DNA from: Oreohelix idahoensis
Lineage: Eukaryota; Mollusca; Gastropoda; Stylommatophora; Oreohelicidae
DNA length: 64,000 bases
Direction of reading: 5' to 3'
Assembly (NCBI GenBank): GCA_024509875.1
Contig: JAMPIV010018963.1
Span: forward strand, 629,001 to 693,000
Positions 39,426 to 50,924 of this stretch are shown here, piece by piece (the first letter of the stretch is position 1; every line of letters begins with the position of its first letter). Both the position numbers and the translations under genes were made by a program. The notes under the pieces are model-generated. The model was not told where the DNA came from and searched no databases. It worked only from the letters and a program-made list of their open reading frames with translations.

Positions 39426-40350
39426 AGCAAATACCTTTATCGCTGACCATATTATAATATCTTTTATATTTGAACATCTTCGTTGTTACACTTCAGCTTC
39501 CTTAGGAGTACAGACCTTGAACAAACTCAACCCGTCTCCTCCTGTCCTGCGACATCAGCTGAAAGTCATTCTATGGCTCCTTTATCCCTGTCTCTAGAAC
39601 ATTTCCCCCCGTGTGTTTACGAACTTTCTCTATCTGTCGTACCCTGGGGATTTTAGAACAAGGGATGTCTTGTAATGCTATCAGCTGGTTTCTGACTTGT
39701 ATATATTGTTCTTGAAGTTTGTATGGCTTAAAGTTTCTATACGATGGGTAGCCGGTATCATGCCCAACCCTCCTTAGTCGCCTTTTACGAATTGCTTGGC
39801 AGGTTACAATGCTACTAATCTTTGCTCATCTTTATGACACTGTTGTTGTTGTTGTTGTTGTTATTGATTAACTAGGTCTGCTGAGCTTGTCGCTCCTTCA
39901 CAGCCAATGCCAAGTTGAAGAATATACATGTGATCTGTAGCTGTTGATTAGGGCTATACAAAGTGCTTGTGACAGTTGGGAGCTCGGTAAAAGCTTTCTT
40001 CTTCGGACGCGGTATCACACGAGTGTGATATTTAGACATGCACCCTAATATAACCGACAGACTATGTGTCTAGGAAGAACCGCAACAAATGTAATATACT
40101 ATTTAGAATAAGGGACACAATAAGAGTCAATCAGGGTGCGCCATAAAAGACTAGAGACACAAAATGTTGGAGATCCATTGTGGAGATGGCAGCTGATGAT
40201 AATGATTTATCCAAATTATACCACATAAATAAATATACATTTTCTGAACCGGGAATTCTATGCACAGGATAAGCACAAGTCTGCCTATGCATGAACAAAA
40301 AATCAACCCGACATACATATATATACAGTATATATATATTTTTTTTTTAA

Positions 40351-40420
<70 letters not shown>

Positions 40421-41032
40421 AATGAGTGTATTGCACTTTTGCTTTTAGCAGTGCACTGGAACAATCAAAATCACATCTGCAATGTAACATCGAAAAGAGA
40501 TTGGGAGTTTATCTTTTATCAGATCAATTTTAACCATATCTTATGTTATCATATAATAATGCAGCATTTGCTTTAATCTGGTGCGGTAACATCTGAAAAA
40601 TGTTCCGTTATATCTAAAAACGTAGATAATTGAAAATTTGCTTTGGCTTACTAAGAGACAACATGGCAATTTTATCAATATTTATTTACTTAGGCTTGAA
40701 TAAAATGACAGTAACAAAAAATATGTTAGCAAACAAGATGCTATCTGCGAAAATAAGACAGAGAGTCTTGTAGTGTTATATAGAAAAGTTATAATAATGT
40801 GTAGATTCGAATTAATAAACACACAGAACCGTTCTCGACGGTGTCCGAAATGTGGTGCGTCCGTCTGTTAACCGAGATGTTGGTGGTTCGAGCCCATTAA
40901 GGGACGCTGAATTTGTTTTTCTTTCTTTCTGTAATAAGTCCAGCATAATTGGATAGCTAAGAAATCAAATGAGGAAATCTTAGAGGATAACAATATAATT
41001 AGATGACACCTAGACAAGTCAAATAAAGATAG
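39426..41032. other. no supported gene; (GA)n at 40353-40416
   Basis: The stretch holds a pure GA dinucleotide run of about 64 bases and a tRNA-Asn-like sequence near 40840. I see nothing else assignable. Confidence 0.6.
40840..40906 (+). pseudogene. tRNA-Asn(GTT)-like pseudogene
   Basis: CCGTCTGTTAACCGAGATG gives a plausible anticodon arm with GTT, followed by a variable loop and a good T-arm (GGTGGTTCGAGCCCATTA) and an acceptor-like GGGACG. The D-arm is shortened, so a normal cloverleaf cannot form. It could be a decayed tRNA gene or the head of a SINE. Confidence 0.5.
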
Positions 41033-41070
41033 TTTGGTTTGGTTTGGTTTGGTTTGGTTTGGTTTGGTTT
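41033..41070. repeat. (TTTGG)n microsatellite
   Basis: A five-base unit repeated about seven times. Confidence 0.9.
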
Positions 41071-41481
41071 GAAGGACTATCTTTATTGCACACAGACAAC
41101 TCCATCAGTGCTCCGATCTCTTCCCTTTGATTACACAAGGAGGATCTCAGCATAGTGCACGAACTCCGTAGCACCGGCGAGAATCCCAATGTGTGTGTGT
41201 GTGTGTAGGAATCAAACATTCTATAAATATTTTTGTGGTGGGTAGGTTTCCTAATTTTTAAATTGTTCCCATGGCAGCGACCGTGTGGCCTACTCTTTAC
41301 GATTTCCAACTGCCGAGAGATTTTTAACGTGTGCAACTTACACAAAGGATCTCCTATTTTTTCGCCCGTATCCTAGAAAGCTAAGCATCCGATCTCACTA
41401 CCCGGAGGGTATGAGGGGTGGGAAGAATGACGTCATTAGGACCAATGGTTTTGAAAACAAATTTCCATAATTTATATTCTT

Positions 41482-41548
41482 CCCTCTACTGGGAATCGAA
41501 CCCAGTACCTTAATAATTCGAGGCGGACGACACACCTCTTAGCCAGGG
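41482..41548 (-). pseudogene. tRNA-like sequence, probable SINE head
   Basis: On the minus strand CTGGCTAAGAGGTG and GGGTTCGATTCCCAG resemble A and B boxes, and the sequence between is tRNA-sized. The acceptor stem does not pair convincingly and no body is recognised. Confidence 0.35.
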
Positions 41549-41614
41549 CCATATGTGACAAGATAAGACACGACATTTCCAAAGAACTTTGTTTATCTGT
41601 GCCTTATTCTGTTC

Positions 41615-41866
41615 ACGATTGGCAGAGTGCATGAGCGCTTGCCTCTCACGGCAAATGTGCCAGATTCGAAACACGGTGGCGTCACACTCCAGTCTACCCA
41701 ACTGTAAATGGGTACTTGACTCTGCTCTTGAGTTAGGGAAGACACAAGCAACGAGGAAAGGGACTGGTCGCCCCAATTGTCGAAGCAGGACCTAGCATAG
41801 TGAAGTCAGTAACACCTTGTTCCCCAACGGCAGTATTTGCTATGGGACAACCTTTATCTTTATTCT
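41615..41866 (+). mobile_element. tRNA-derived SINE, family A, copy 3
   Basis: It shows the tRNA-like head (GGCAGAGTGCATGAGCGCTT), CCAGTCTACCCAACTGTAAA, TTGAGTTAGGGAAGAC and the terminal GGCAGTATTTGCTATGGGAC followed by CTTTATCTTTA. Same strand as the other copies. Confidence 0.8.
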
Positions 41867-41949
41867 ATTGTAAACTTTCTGCTGGTTCTGTCTGCGTTTT
41901 CCCTGGCCGTCCAAACCAATTCTTGCATTTAATCTGAATAATCACATCT

Positions 41950-42350
41950 CGCCAATCCTCTTCTTTGATCCTTACCCGCCGATTGTCTAAGCAGTCAGTG
42001 GCCATCACGCCTGGTGCCGTCTTGTAGGACAGCAACAAACTGCTTCCACTTTGTTCGGTCGGCAACCATCCTTCGTGTAGTGCCCCAGCTCTGGTTCTTT
42101 TTTTTTTTTTTTGCATCTCGGCCTCCACAGTTCTCCGCCAGGTTTTGTTTGGTCGGCCTTTCTTTCGCTTTCCTTCATGGGTACATAGCACGGCTGTTCT
42201 CGTGATGGCCTCAGGGTCTCTTCTGAGGACGTTGTCAACCCAACTCCAGCGTCTGCCAGCTATGATGGTGTGCATGTCCTCTTTGGTGCTCCGAGTAAGC
42301 AGTTCGTGATTGGTGACGGTATTCAGCCAAAAGATTCCGAGAATTGTCTT
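41950..42350 (-). mobile_element. 5'-truncated RTE-type LINE fragment
   Basis: The minus strand encodes the same C-terminal region as the RTE LINE at 57550-60870. It has a TNHELLTRSTKEDMHTIIAG-like segment, GRRWSWVDNVLRR, KRKKGRPNKTWRRTVEAEM, then YKTAPGVMATDCLDNRR and the CTTCTTT tail complement. An A-run (poly-T at 42096-42112 on +) interrupts it. Edges are approximate. Confidence 0.85.
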
Positions 42351-44780
42351 TAGGTAGATTGTGTGGAAATGTGATAAACGAACGCAAAGGCCTTATTGCT
42401 CTATCTTTTCCTACATCTTTCGTATTGTATTTTCTCCGACATTTGCTCTTTCATCCCACATTTGCTATCCCATATTTGCTATTTCATCGTTGTGATTACT
42501 CGCGCCCGATATCTAGAGAACCACATTTGTTCTTTCACCGGGGGAAATAAAGTCCTTTGATTGAGTCACCATACCTGACATTATTGTTTGAAGCCCACAT
42601 TGCATCGTGATAAATCTGGTGAAAACACATCTGGTCATCCCAATCAGACATCTGGGCATGCTGTAATTTCTGTGACACCACATTGGACGCCCAGATTGGC
42701 CAGGTGAAAACGTTTCATGCTTTAATGGTGTTATCTTTGGTCGGCCGCTGTTCAGACAAACGTTGGGTTACCACATTGGACGCCCAGCTTGGCCATGTGA
42801 ACAATAAACAATCAGAGAGTAGGTGACAGCAATTTGACAGCACTTTTGCATTAGCCCGCCAATTATCTCCATACCTGTTTGTCAAACCACACCCACGTTT
42901 GGACTGACATGGGACAAGAGCGATCCTGTGAATGAGTGACCAGAGGGGCTATTAAGGATTGGTTGGTATGGGCGGAGCTGGATGTCGGATCCAAGAAACC
43001 CACATTGTACTTCCAGAAATATAATCTACTGCGTAGCTTGCTAGAGGAAGGAGTCCAGTTTTTACATTGTGTGGAAGAGATTAAACCCAAAAACGCCTAG
43101 CCTAAATACACGTGTTTATTCAGAGTGGATATAATTCAGTTCTGTGATGAATTGTGTTCTTAAAGGATTTTGCGAAGAGAAAAGAAGGTTAGTAGATCTT
43201 ATACAGATTATTAATACATTTTCTTAATTTTTGTTTATTTTAACCTCACAGCTAAAATGTGCGAAAGATAGAGTTTTAAATAATTCTTTGCATAACTGAT
43301 AAATAAAATCAGAAAATTTTCCTAGAAGATGATAGGATGATAGGAGGTAATTAATAGTTCATACTTCACCTTCATCATCATCACAGTCTCCCATGCGCAC
43401 ACACTCTCATGCACAAGGTATATTTAACATCATTAGAATTGAACTCAGAAAGAGATGAATAATGAGCAGTAGTATAAATGAAAGTCAACCAGTGATGTTA
43501 AATGTGAAAAAACTTACGAAGACTTTTGTGTGTCTTCAGTTCATCAGAAGTCTGAGTCTACACGCAACGTGTCTGACGTCTAACCAGAAATAAGTTATCA
43601 AAAACGGACATTTGGCTAGCATAATTCGCCATAGGACATCTTTCATTCCTCAATTAAAAAGGAATATTGTCTCATCCACAAGTCAGAAGGTTGACGCAGC
43701 ATTTTTCGTCACCCATATACTGCTTGCTCACAAGTTCAATACATCGTTATCACAAGTTCAATACAGAGTTATCACAAATTCAAATCACTCGAAAGATCAT
43801 TATTATCTGAAGTCAAGCAAAAGAGGTCAAAAGGGGAATCTCATATTTATACCAAGTGCAACACACTCTTAAGCGCATTCTATGAAGCAGACTATATATT
43901 TTATGAATCACGACTACATACGCAAGATTATGAGTCTACATATCACTAACATTTCGTGAAGATATCCAGTCTGGCCAGTACCCTCGGGAGATTAGACAAC
44001 AGACCTTTTGTTCATATGACAGCTATTACCTGTTGATCAACACCACAGAGATATACTCAAACAGTGAAGGAATATACATAAATATCTCGTCAGCGTTCTC
44101 AGTACGACAACAGTTTGCATCAGAACGTCCTCGACTTAGAGATACCCCACTCGACATAACGTATAACAACTTGGGACATTGTATGCCTACACGTGAATCA
44201 TCATATCAATGCGAAGCATTTAGAGACACATGGACTGTGTAGATTACTCACCATTTTGGTAACACGTATCATATCACATCATCATCATTTCGCTTTGCAC
44301 CAGTTCATTCTTAATTAACTACTACTTAATTAACTGGAATTTTATTATCTCATCTGTGTGTTTTGCGTGAATCGTCTTTCCCCATCATCACGTTCTAACC
44401 ATTACTAACCCTATGTGTGTGGATGTTTCATTAATAAACCCAACGATCGTTTGATCATTATCTAGTTTGTTAATGTATCACTCGTGCTGTCGGTGTTACA
44501 TATTCACCTATAGGAACATTTCTCTACTCAGATGAGGTTGGGGGCTTTTTCTTTACGGGATCTAAGGGCAGAAGCTAAGGTCGTGGGGAAACAGAACTCT
44601 TTCCATAATTAATTAGAAAACACTGTCTAGTGGAAAGCATTCGCATTCCTGTATTCTTGTCCCTATCTCGAATAGGTCTTTATTCTTTCTTAACGAGCCA
44701 ATTTCTAGAGACCTTATATCTAATATCTCATAGACTATTCCTGGCAAAAACTACTGTCGTAGTTGCCTCAGTACTCACCA
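42351..44780. other. no supported gene
   Basis: No recognisable coding. Two similar 40-base segments (CACATTGGACGCCCAG near 42680 and near 42776) show a local duplication. A segment ending GGTGTTACA near 44499 has an AATAAA upstream and may be an LTR end, but no partner is in the window. Confidence 0.45.
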
Positions 44781-44789
44781 CACGACAGG

Positions 44790-45160
44790 AAAGAGGACAA
44801 TTTCGACATTTCCTTCTCTGTTACTCTCCAGCATTCCGCACCATAGAGAAGCACAGAAAATACACAGCTCTCATATAATTTTAACTTCGTGTTTGTGCTG
44901 CACTGAGAGGACTTCCAGATGTTGTTTAGACTAGCAAAGGCTGTTCTCGCTTTATTCATTCTGGTTTGACATCTTTGCTTGCTCCGCCATCTGGTGTTAC
45001 TGTGCATCCTAGGTATGTAAATGTGTCTGTCTGTTCCATCTTCTGGTTCCTTATTGTTATGGGCCCAGAATTGCCTATATTGAGTGTCATGACCTCTCCC
45101 TTCTTTAGACTGATGTTCAGACCCACTTGCTGGGTATACTTATTTTATTTTCCTTGAATG
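44790..45160 (-). mobile_element. RTE-type LINE fragment (reverse transcriptase thumb)
   Basis: The minus strand encodes RMNKARTAFASLNNIWKSSQ, then LKLYESCVFSVLLYGAECWR and VTEKEMSKLSS, the same as the full-length RTE LINE at about 60290-60470. Frameshifts are present toward its 5' side near 44970. Confidence 0.85.
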
Positions 45161-45164
45161 TGTT

Positions 45165-45515
45165 GATGTGTGTCTGCCAATCGTAATCTTTTATTATTGT
45201 CCAGGTCCGCTAACATACGCAATCGTCCCTCTTCTACCGTGGGGTGTAGGTGTTTGCCAGAAAGAGCGCCATACTATCCTATCGGCTGTCTTCCTTTTGA
45301 CCTGGTCTCAGTCCAGTCCTCGGTCCTTCAGAGATTGTCTGATGTTGTCCTCCCAGCAAACTCTGGGTCGTCCTGGGGGTCTGGATCCCTGGCGCTTAGT
45401 TTCCCATATTTGTCGTGGTAACCGATCTTCTCCCATTCTGCAGACATGGCCAAACCGTCGTAACTGGAACTGTTCCACGTGGGTCTACGGAAGCTGGGTT
45501 TCGAGACCATGACGT
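45165..45515 (-). mobile_element. 3' end of a second LINE type
   Basis: The minus strand encodes FGHVCRMGEDRLPRQIW, a GRPRVCWEDNIRQSLKDRGL segment and a DQVKRKTADRIVWR segment, a C-terminal pattern common in animal LINE reverse transcriptases. It differs from the neighbouring RTE fragment, so two LINE remnants are abutted. Stops interrupt it. Confidence 0.72.
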
Positions 45516-45528
45516 ATTGTTAGGATGC

Positions 45529-45620
45529 GGACCATGTCCATGTCTAGATACATTAAAGAAATGTCTATTTAGGTGGACCATGTCCATGTCTAGATACATT
45601 AAAGAAATGTCTATTTAGGT
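45529..45620. repeat. 46-bp tandem duplication
   Basis: GGACCATGTCCATGTCTAGA followed by TACATTAAAGAAATGTCTAT occurs twice head to tail with no difference that I noticed. Confidence 0.88.
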
Positions 45621-46840
45621 TGTACAGTGGCATTTACAACTATTTTATTTGCTATCAATGACATTTTTTTCTTCGCAAGAATGCTTTTCATTAGGAACAT
45701 CATCATAACCCCGGATCTGCCAGTACAGTCTATCATGTTGAACTCTCCTGTTTACACCTTCCGTTGAATTATTTTCGTGTCTTCTTTATTCGTTTTAGTT
45801 GATCTCAAATGATCTTCTCCGTGAGTTCTTAAGTCTCCCTTTATTTCCTTAACCCAGGGCATTCCAAAACAAGAAATGCCTTGTAATGCTATAAACTAGG
45901 TTCCTGAATGTTTCTTATGTCCGCAGTATCATTTGGTTCAAATAAAATGAAGCACACCTTCCCCTACAATGAATAGTAAAATGGGAAACACACCTTACTG
46001 TTGCTTTATAAGCATACCTACAGATAATGTTTTTATGAACAATAACAATTGTTATTTTACTATTCATACTTGCACCCACACAATTTAATTGTCTTATAAA
46101 TGTTTCCTTAAACCTTTTTATTTTTGTCTCATACATTTGTCGTGCTCATTTGTCGACAAATCCTGAATAATACATTACTCACTTCTATCGTTTTATCCGT
46201 TACAAATGATAGCTTCATTATGGCGTTCTTTGAATAAGCTTTATCTGACGTAGGCAGATTTGGTTTTTCCACATAACCCAACAAAGTACGCCCTAATATA
46301 ACTAACGAACTGTGTGTCTAGGTCGCCAAAACGAGGAAAAACTCATAATTTACCCAAAAAAAGTTAAAACATCGTCTAAGCCTAATTTAAAAAGCAAATG
46401 TAATGAATTGTAGATGAGAAGAGAACGAAATGCCTCAATAACTGCCAACACTTTATTTTTTTTAAACCCTGACTCAGGACATTTGTAATAACAAGAAAGG
46501 GTGAAATGTGTCCTTCTGTGCATGTCGACACAGTCTTTTATGGTTATGTATAAACGTGTATGATTTTCCAGATCTCCTGCTTTGATTAAAACTTGCGTAA
46601 GCTCTTGTATATAAATTAAGGCTATAAAATGCAGACGCACTTTTTATTTATACCTACAAAGATTATGTAAAGATTTTAACGTAACAACTTATAAAAAGGT
46701 ATGTTAAGGGGAACCATAAAACTACTGAAGCAAACAGAAATTGGGTGCAGTTTTTATCATGTTGCCATCTATTTTGACAGCACTGTATTTTTATTGTACT
46801 TATTTATACGCATTTTCGCTTGTCTTGTTTTTTTTCGCAG

Positions 46841-46929
46841 CCGACATTTTCAGTAACAATACCGTTTCAGACGACTATTACGTGTTTCCTGTTGACGCCC
46901 CCTCGGCCATGTGCCTGGATGTCTTACAG
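46841..46929 (+). CDS. nuclear receptor, A/B-region exon (probable)
   Basis: An 89-base exon is bounded by TTTTTTTCGCAG before 46841 and CAG/GTTGGT after 46929. It encodes DIFSNNTVSDDYYVFPVDA and a short CLDVLQ end, an acidic segment typical of an activation region. The first two bases complete a codon from an unseen upstream exon (phase 1), and it ends in phase 0, which matches the next exon. The open frame continues another 17 codons into the intron (ending DDLL) before a stop. It is supported by phase and composition only. Confidence 0.55.
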
Positions 46930-47399
46930 GTTGGTGAATTTGACGCCATTGTGAACAGCCTGTTTGTGGATGATTTGTTGTAATTCTAAAGTAATTTTTT
47001 CTATTTATATATCCATGTATCGAGTTTTCTTAATGAAATGTTTGTAACCAACAATAAAACAATCCCATCAGCTTTTCGGAAAAATACGGAAACGGGTTAC
47101 ATTACAGCGTGATAACTAAACTGAACATCCATTAACAGAACATGCATACCTTTCAATTTTTTTTCCCTGGTCCATTAACCATAATAAGTTTGATTACAAA
47201 GATCCAATAAAGTTGACATGGAATGGACAGGAATGAAATGTTCACAGGAGATATAATGCCGTCATCAGGATATGCAGTCGAAAGAGCACGCCGTAATTCA
47301 CTCCCCTCAATCTTGGCGGGTTACTTGTTCTTTTCTCATTCTGCTCTGAATGGAGTTCACCTCTTCCCTATATTGCAGCTGATCCATTTGTAGGAAGCC

Positions 47400-47545
47400 A
47401 GCACTAAAGCAGCAGTTGCTGCTCTGGCCATTTGTTTGACATGATGAGGTTGTCAGCCTCTTGCAGAACCTCATATTAGCCGCCTCTTGAGGGAGGAGTA
47501 ACACTTTTCTTTCTGTTTCCTTAGATATCCCCGGGGAACTACAGA
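47400..47545 (-). mobile_element. dispersed repeat family B copy
   Basis: On the minus strand it shows GGCTAATATGAGGTTCTGCA, then GAGGCTGACAACCTCATCAT and GTCAAACAAATGGC, the same order of blocks as copies at 48962 and 49505. It lies in an early intron of the receptor gene. Confidence 0.7.
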
Positions 47546-48058
47546 GGGTAGCCCTGGCTTTAAGCTGTCCACATTTCTCCACATCTTTCAACTAGCTACA
47601 CTTTATAAAGTTAGGATACAACATTTATTCGATAGAGTGAATTCCGTTCAGAATCAAATCCATCTTTATAAAATTTTAAGTTGGTCGTTCAGAATCAAAT
47701 CCATCTTTATAAAATTGTAAGTTGGTCTTACTAATACTTTTCTCTTGTTTATTTTCACTGATATCAGAACCTTATATTGTCTTAACTATTTCTGTCCTGG
47801 GTGTACCTTTTGTTTCCACCTGCGGTGTTTTAAAGAAGCGGAAAACATATATTTATGAGAAATATATCGTTATATCATCATCATTACCATCATGAAGATC
47901 ATCATCTTCACCATCATCATAATCATCATGATATAATTTGCCTACCTGCCTGCCTACCTACATATCCATCCATCCATCTGTCTATCGGTCTGTTTGTCTG
48001 CCTATCGATCTATTTGTCTATTTGTCCATCTAACTATGAGTCTATTCTATCTACCTAG

Positions 48059-48211
48059 ACCGACTCTTCAGACATCGGTGGCGTCCGCTTTCACGACTTC
48101 ACCACGCACGAACAACAACAACTGCTACAGTACCAGCAGCATCCCGACTCACCATCATCAACTCACGACTACGGATCTAGGAGTCCTAGTGTGTCGTCAG
48201 ACAGCGGAAAG
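48059..48211 (+). CDS. nuclear receptor, A/B-region exon
   Basis: The 153-base exon (51 codons, phase 0 to phase 0) lies between CTACCTAG and AAG/GTATAT. It encodes a Gln/Ser-rich segment (HEQQQLLQYQQHPDSPSS; SRSPSVSSDSGK) like N-terminal transactivation regions of nuclear receptors. It is 327 bases upstream of the zinc-finger exon and joins it in frame. Confidence 0.68.
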
Positions 48212-48538
48212 GTATATGGCTGTTTTATGATTATCAATATAGTCTTGCCTTGTGTAGTGCCCGAGGGTTCTCCGTCGAGGCGCAGAAAGCATGCGACTAT
48301 TGCTACCTCTACCATGTCGTAAGAGAAAACTAATATGAAGTTTTGCATCGGGCTGGTGACCTTGGCATCATCATCACCCTTCAGATCCCCAAGGAACATA
48401 GGACTTCAAACACACCAAGACCTCCTGTCATGTGCCTCCTGTCTTCATTCGGCCTACACCTAACTGTAAACACAACATCCGCATCATTAATCTCAACAGT
48501 CATATAACTGTCTGTTTGTTTGTTTTTTATCTCCCTAG

Positions 48539-48643
48539 CAGTACAAACCTCAGTACACGGCGGAACTGGAGGTGCTATGTAGGATATGTGGGGACAGAGC
48601 GTCAGGTTTCCACTACGGGGTGCATTCCTGTGAAGGTTGCAAG
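48539..48643 (+). CDS. nuclear receptor, first zinc finger exon
   Basis: The 105-base exon encodes [20 protein letters not shown] and ends GCK, with the four Cys of the first zinc finger and a P-box CEGCK, so it should recognise an AGGTCA-type half-site. The donor is AAG/GTAAGC. The acceptor is a tandem TAGCAG, so splicing at the second AG would drop one Gln. The same residues occur in PPAR-type receptors. The finger is completed by the exon at 50011, and the protein acts in the nucleus. Confidence 0.95.
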
Positions 48644-48961
48644 GTAAGCTGGGCGTTAAACTGTGCTACTTAAGAGCAGCAAGTTGAAGGGTTGTCCTTG
48701 ACAGTGAGTTCGTGTTTGGAATACAGCTGCGCCAGTTTCAGGAATAGGGCTTCTCGTTTTACGCGAGTGCTACAGAGAAGTCAAGATAACTATTACTACC
48801 GCAGTTACAACCTGTATCTAGGAAACTGTGTATGTCGCCACTGATTTGGCTGCTTTTGCTGTGACTTATGCGTTAATTTCTAGTTAGTTGTTTGCTTGTT
48901 GCTACGGCTCCTTGTAGTTCTCGGAAGGGAAGGGGGGGGGGGGGGGAAGGGGGGGGGGGTG

Positions 48962-49075
48962 TCAGTGGACACAAAGAAAGATTACGACTACTGCACTCTC
49001 AAGCATGTCGTACATGGCGAATAATATAAGGTTGTTCAGAGGGCTGGCAACCTCATCATGTCAAACAAATTATAG
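48962..49075 (+). mobile_element. dispersed repeat family B copy
   Basis: It contains CAAGCATGTCGTACATGGCG, AATAATATAAGGTTG, GGCTGGCAACCTCATCATGT and CAAACAAATT. It follows a poly-G tract (48929-48959). Located in the intron between the two zinc-finger exons. Confidence 0.72.
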
Positions 49076-49504
49076 CAACTACTACTACTAATACTACTAC
49101 TACAATTACTGCTACTGGTGCTGCTAACACTGCTGTTGTGGCAACTACTACTGTTTCGGGCCGAAACACTTGTCGGACGGGGGGACTACTTCTGATGATC
49201 AGATTGCTTCCTGTTGTATCGCTCTGTAAAGAGTTTCCTATCATACTACTACCTCTCATTCTGATGCTGCTGCGATTAAACTTGTCAGCCACAGGTACTT
49301 TCGCCACAAAGCTGCCTCTGTCAGTAACAATCGTATGAAAAATGTGTTGTTTGTTCAATAAATGACATTTCTGATGTTTCGTGCCAAGATATATTCTTTA
49401 TTATTCTAACGCTTCTGGTGTAGATTTCTAAGCTTTCTAGCATTTATATAAATTCCTTGATTTTTATTTAACCTTGTAAATTGCGTTAGCGTCACGTGTA
49501 GTCC

Positions 49505-49660
49505 CCAGGGTCTCTGATGAGACAAAGAACATGACTGCTGCATCCTCTAGCATATCGTACAGGGCGGTTAATATGAGCCTGTGCATGAGGCTGGCAACTT
49601 CATCATGTCAAACAAATTGCTACAGAATCCACCGCGGCAAGAGCATGAGAATTTTATCAA
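49505..49660 (+). mobile_element. dispersed repeat family B copy
   Basis: The most complete copy seen: GGGTCTCTGATGAGACAAAG, GACTGCTGCATCCTCTAGCA, TCGTACAGGGCGGTTAATAT, GGCTGGCAACTTCATCATGT and CAAACAAATTGCTACAGAA. Same intron as the previous copy. Confidence 0.72.
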
Positions 49661-49723
49661 TCAGCTTCTTGTCAGGGCACCAGTTACAGTTGTGGTGGCT
49701 TCATGCAAATGATGATATTGATG

Positions 49724-49836
49724 AAGATGATGATATTGATGAAGATGATATTGATGAAGATGATGATATTGATGAAGATGATGATATTGATGAAGATGAT
49801 GATATTGATGAAGATGATGATATTCAACGTTCGTTT
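49724..49836. repeat. 15-bp minisatellite (GATGATATTGATGAA)n
   Basis: About seven copies of a 15-base unit, some shortened to 12 bases. Intronic; the Asp/Glu/Ile frame through it is not thought to be coding. Confidence 0.93.
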
Positions 49837-50010
49837 TGAGGCGCCGCGCTGATTAATCTGGGGCAGTAATGTCTTTAATAACTTTCATCAGTTCAATCAA
49901 AACTGAATGTAGAGTTCATAAAATTTAGAAAAAAACAAAAAGAAAGACAAAAACCTCCCCATGGTCATCTATCCTAACATGGTATTAATGTTTGTGTTGT
50001 TCTCTATTAG

Positions 50011-50155
50011 GGTTTCTTTAGACGCACTTTGAAAAAACAGCTGGTCTACAAACCGTGCCAGGCCGGGTCTAGATGTAAAATCGATACAGGCACCAGAAAC
50101 AAATGTCAGTACTGCCGATATCAGAGGTGTCTCTTTGCTGGAATGTCTCAAGACG
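50011..50155 (+). CDS. nuclear receptor, second zinc finger exon
   Basis: The exon encodes GFFRRTLKKQLVYKPCQAGS, then RCKIDTGTRNKCQYCRYQRC and LFAGMSQD. All four Cys of the second finger are present. The D-box is C-X5-C, as in most receptors, where vertebrate PPARs have C-X3-C. The intron position between the two fingers (after EGCK) is a common one in this family. Acceptor is CTATTAG, donor G/GTGAGT in phase 1. Confidence 0.95.
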
Positions 50156-50568
50156 GTGAGTGGATTTAGTGGTTAGAGATAAACCCAGGACAGACAGACA
50201 TACAGATATATCGATAGACAGGAAAGCAGACATACGTACAGACAGTTAGTTAGACAGACAGACAAACGGACGGGCAAGCAGACAGGCAGATAGATTGATG
50301 GATGGATGGATAAACTTATGATGATGATTACAAAGATATATTTCCTCATAAATATATATTTACTGCTTGTTTAAAACATCACATGTGAAAAAAATGAAAC
50401 ATCTATTTTGGTATCTTGGTAAAACATAAACACTAGCTGCCATGCAGGCATCGTCATGGCGTATTGATTTAAAATCGCGTCAATTGAAGGAATCAACTGA
50501 GTTTGTTACATGGTTAAATTTTAAAGTTCCGTGGATTTCTTCAGTGGACAAAATGTTAACACGATAAG

Positions 50569-50829
50569 CAGCGTCCGACTGGCAGCATGGTTACAGCGCT
50601 GGCCTCTCGAGGCAAAGATACCTGTTTCGAAACACAGTGGCGTTACGTTTCAGTCTACCCAGCTGTAAATGGTTACCTAACTCTGCTCTTGAGTTAGGGA
50701 AGGCAAAAGTACCGAGGAAAGGAACTGGTCACTTCCCCCTCTCGAAGCTGGGACCCAGTATAGTGTAGTCTCTAACACTTCATTCCCCTACTGCAGAATG
50801 TTATTGGGCTACCTAGACCTTTATCTTTT
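50569..50829 (+). mobile_element. tRNA-derived SINE, family A, copy 4
   Basis: Head GCGTCCGACTGGCAGCATGG, body CAGTCTACCCAGCTGTAAAT and TTGAGTTAGGGAAGGCAAAA, then an end resembling ACTGCAGAATGTTATTGGGC plus CTTTATCTTTTA. It ends 95 bases before the hinge exon of the receptor. Confidence 0.82.
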
Positions 50830-50924
50830 AAGAATGAAGCTCTCTATGGCAGTTTCCCCTAAAGTTAACATAATGCAGGACCACGTCATCACTTGTGGTA
50901 ACATTATTGTCCATTTGTCCACAG

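Noticed and set aside
42660..42810. Primer-site-like TGGGCGTCCAATGTGG segments on the minus strand
   Set aside because: They occur twice close together and without an adjacent LTR; a local duplication explains them.
43491..44499. Possible solo LTR (TGTT...TTACA with AATAAA)
   Set aside because: There is no second copy and no flanking duplication in the window, so the boundaries are guesswork.
49056..49358. Val/Ala-rich minus-strand frame and its plus-strand partner
   Set aside because: They translate an ACT trinucleotide-rich stretch next to repeat family B inside a receptor intron.
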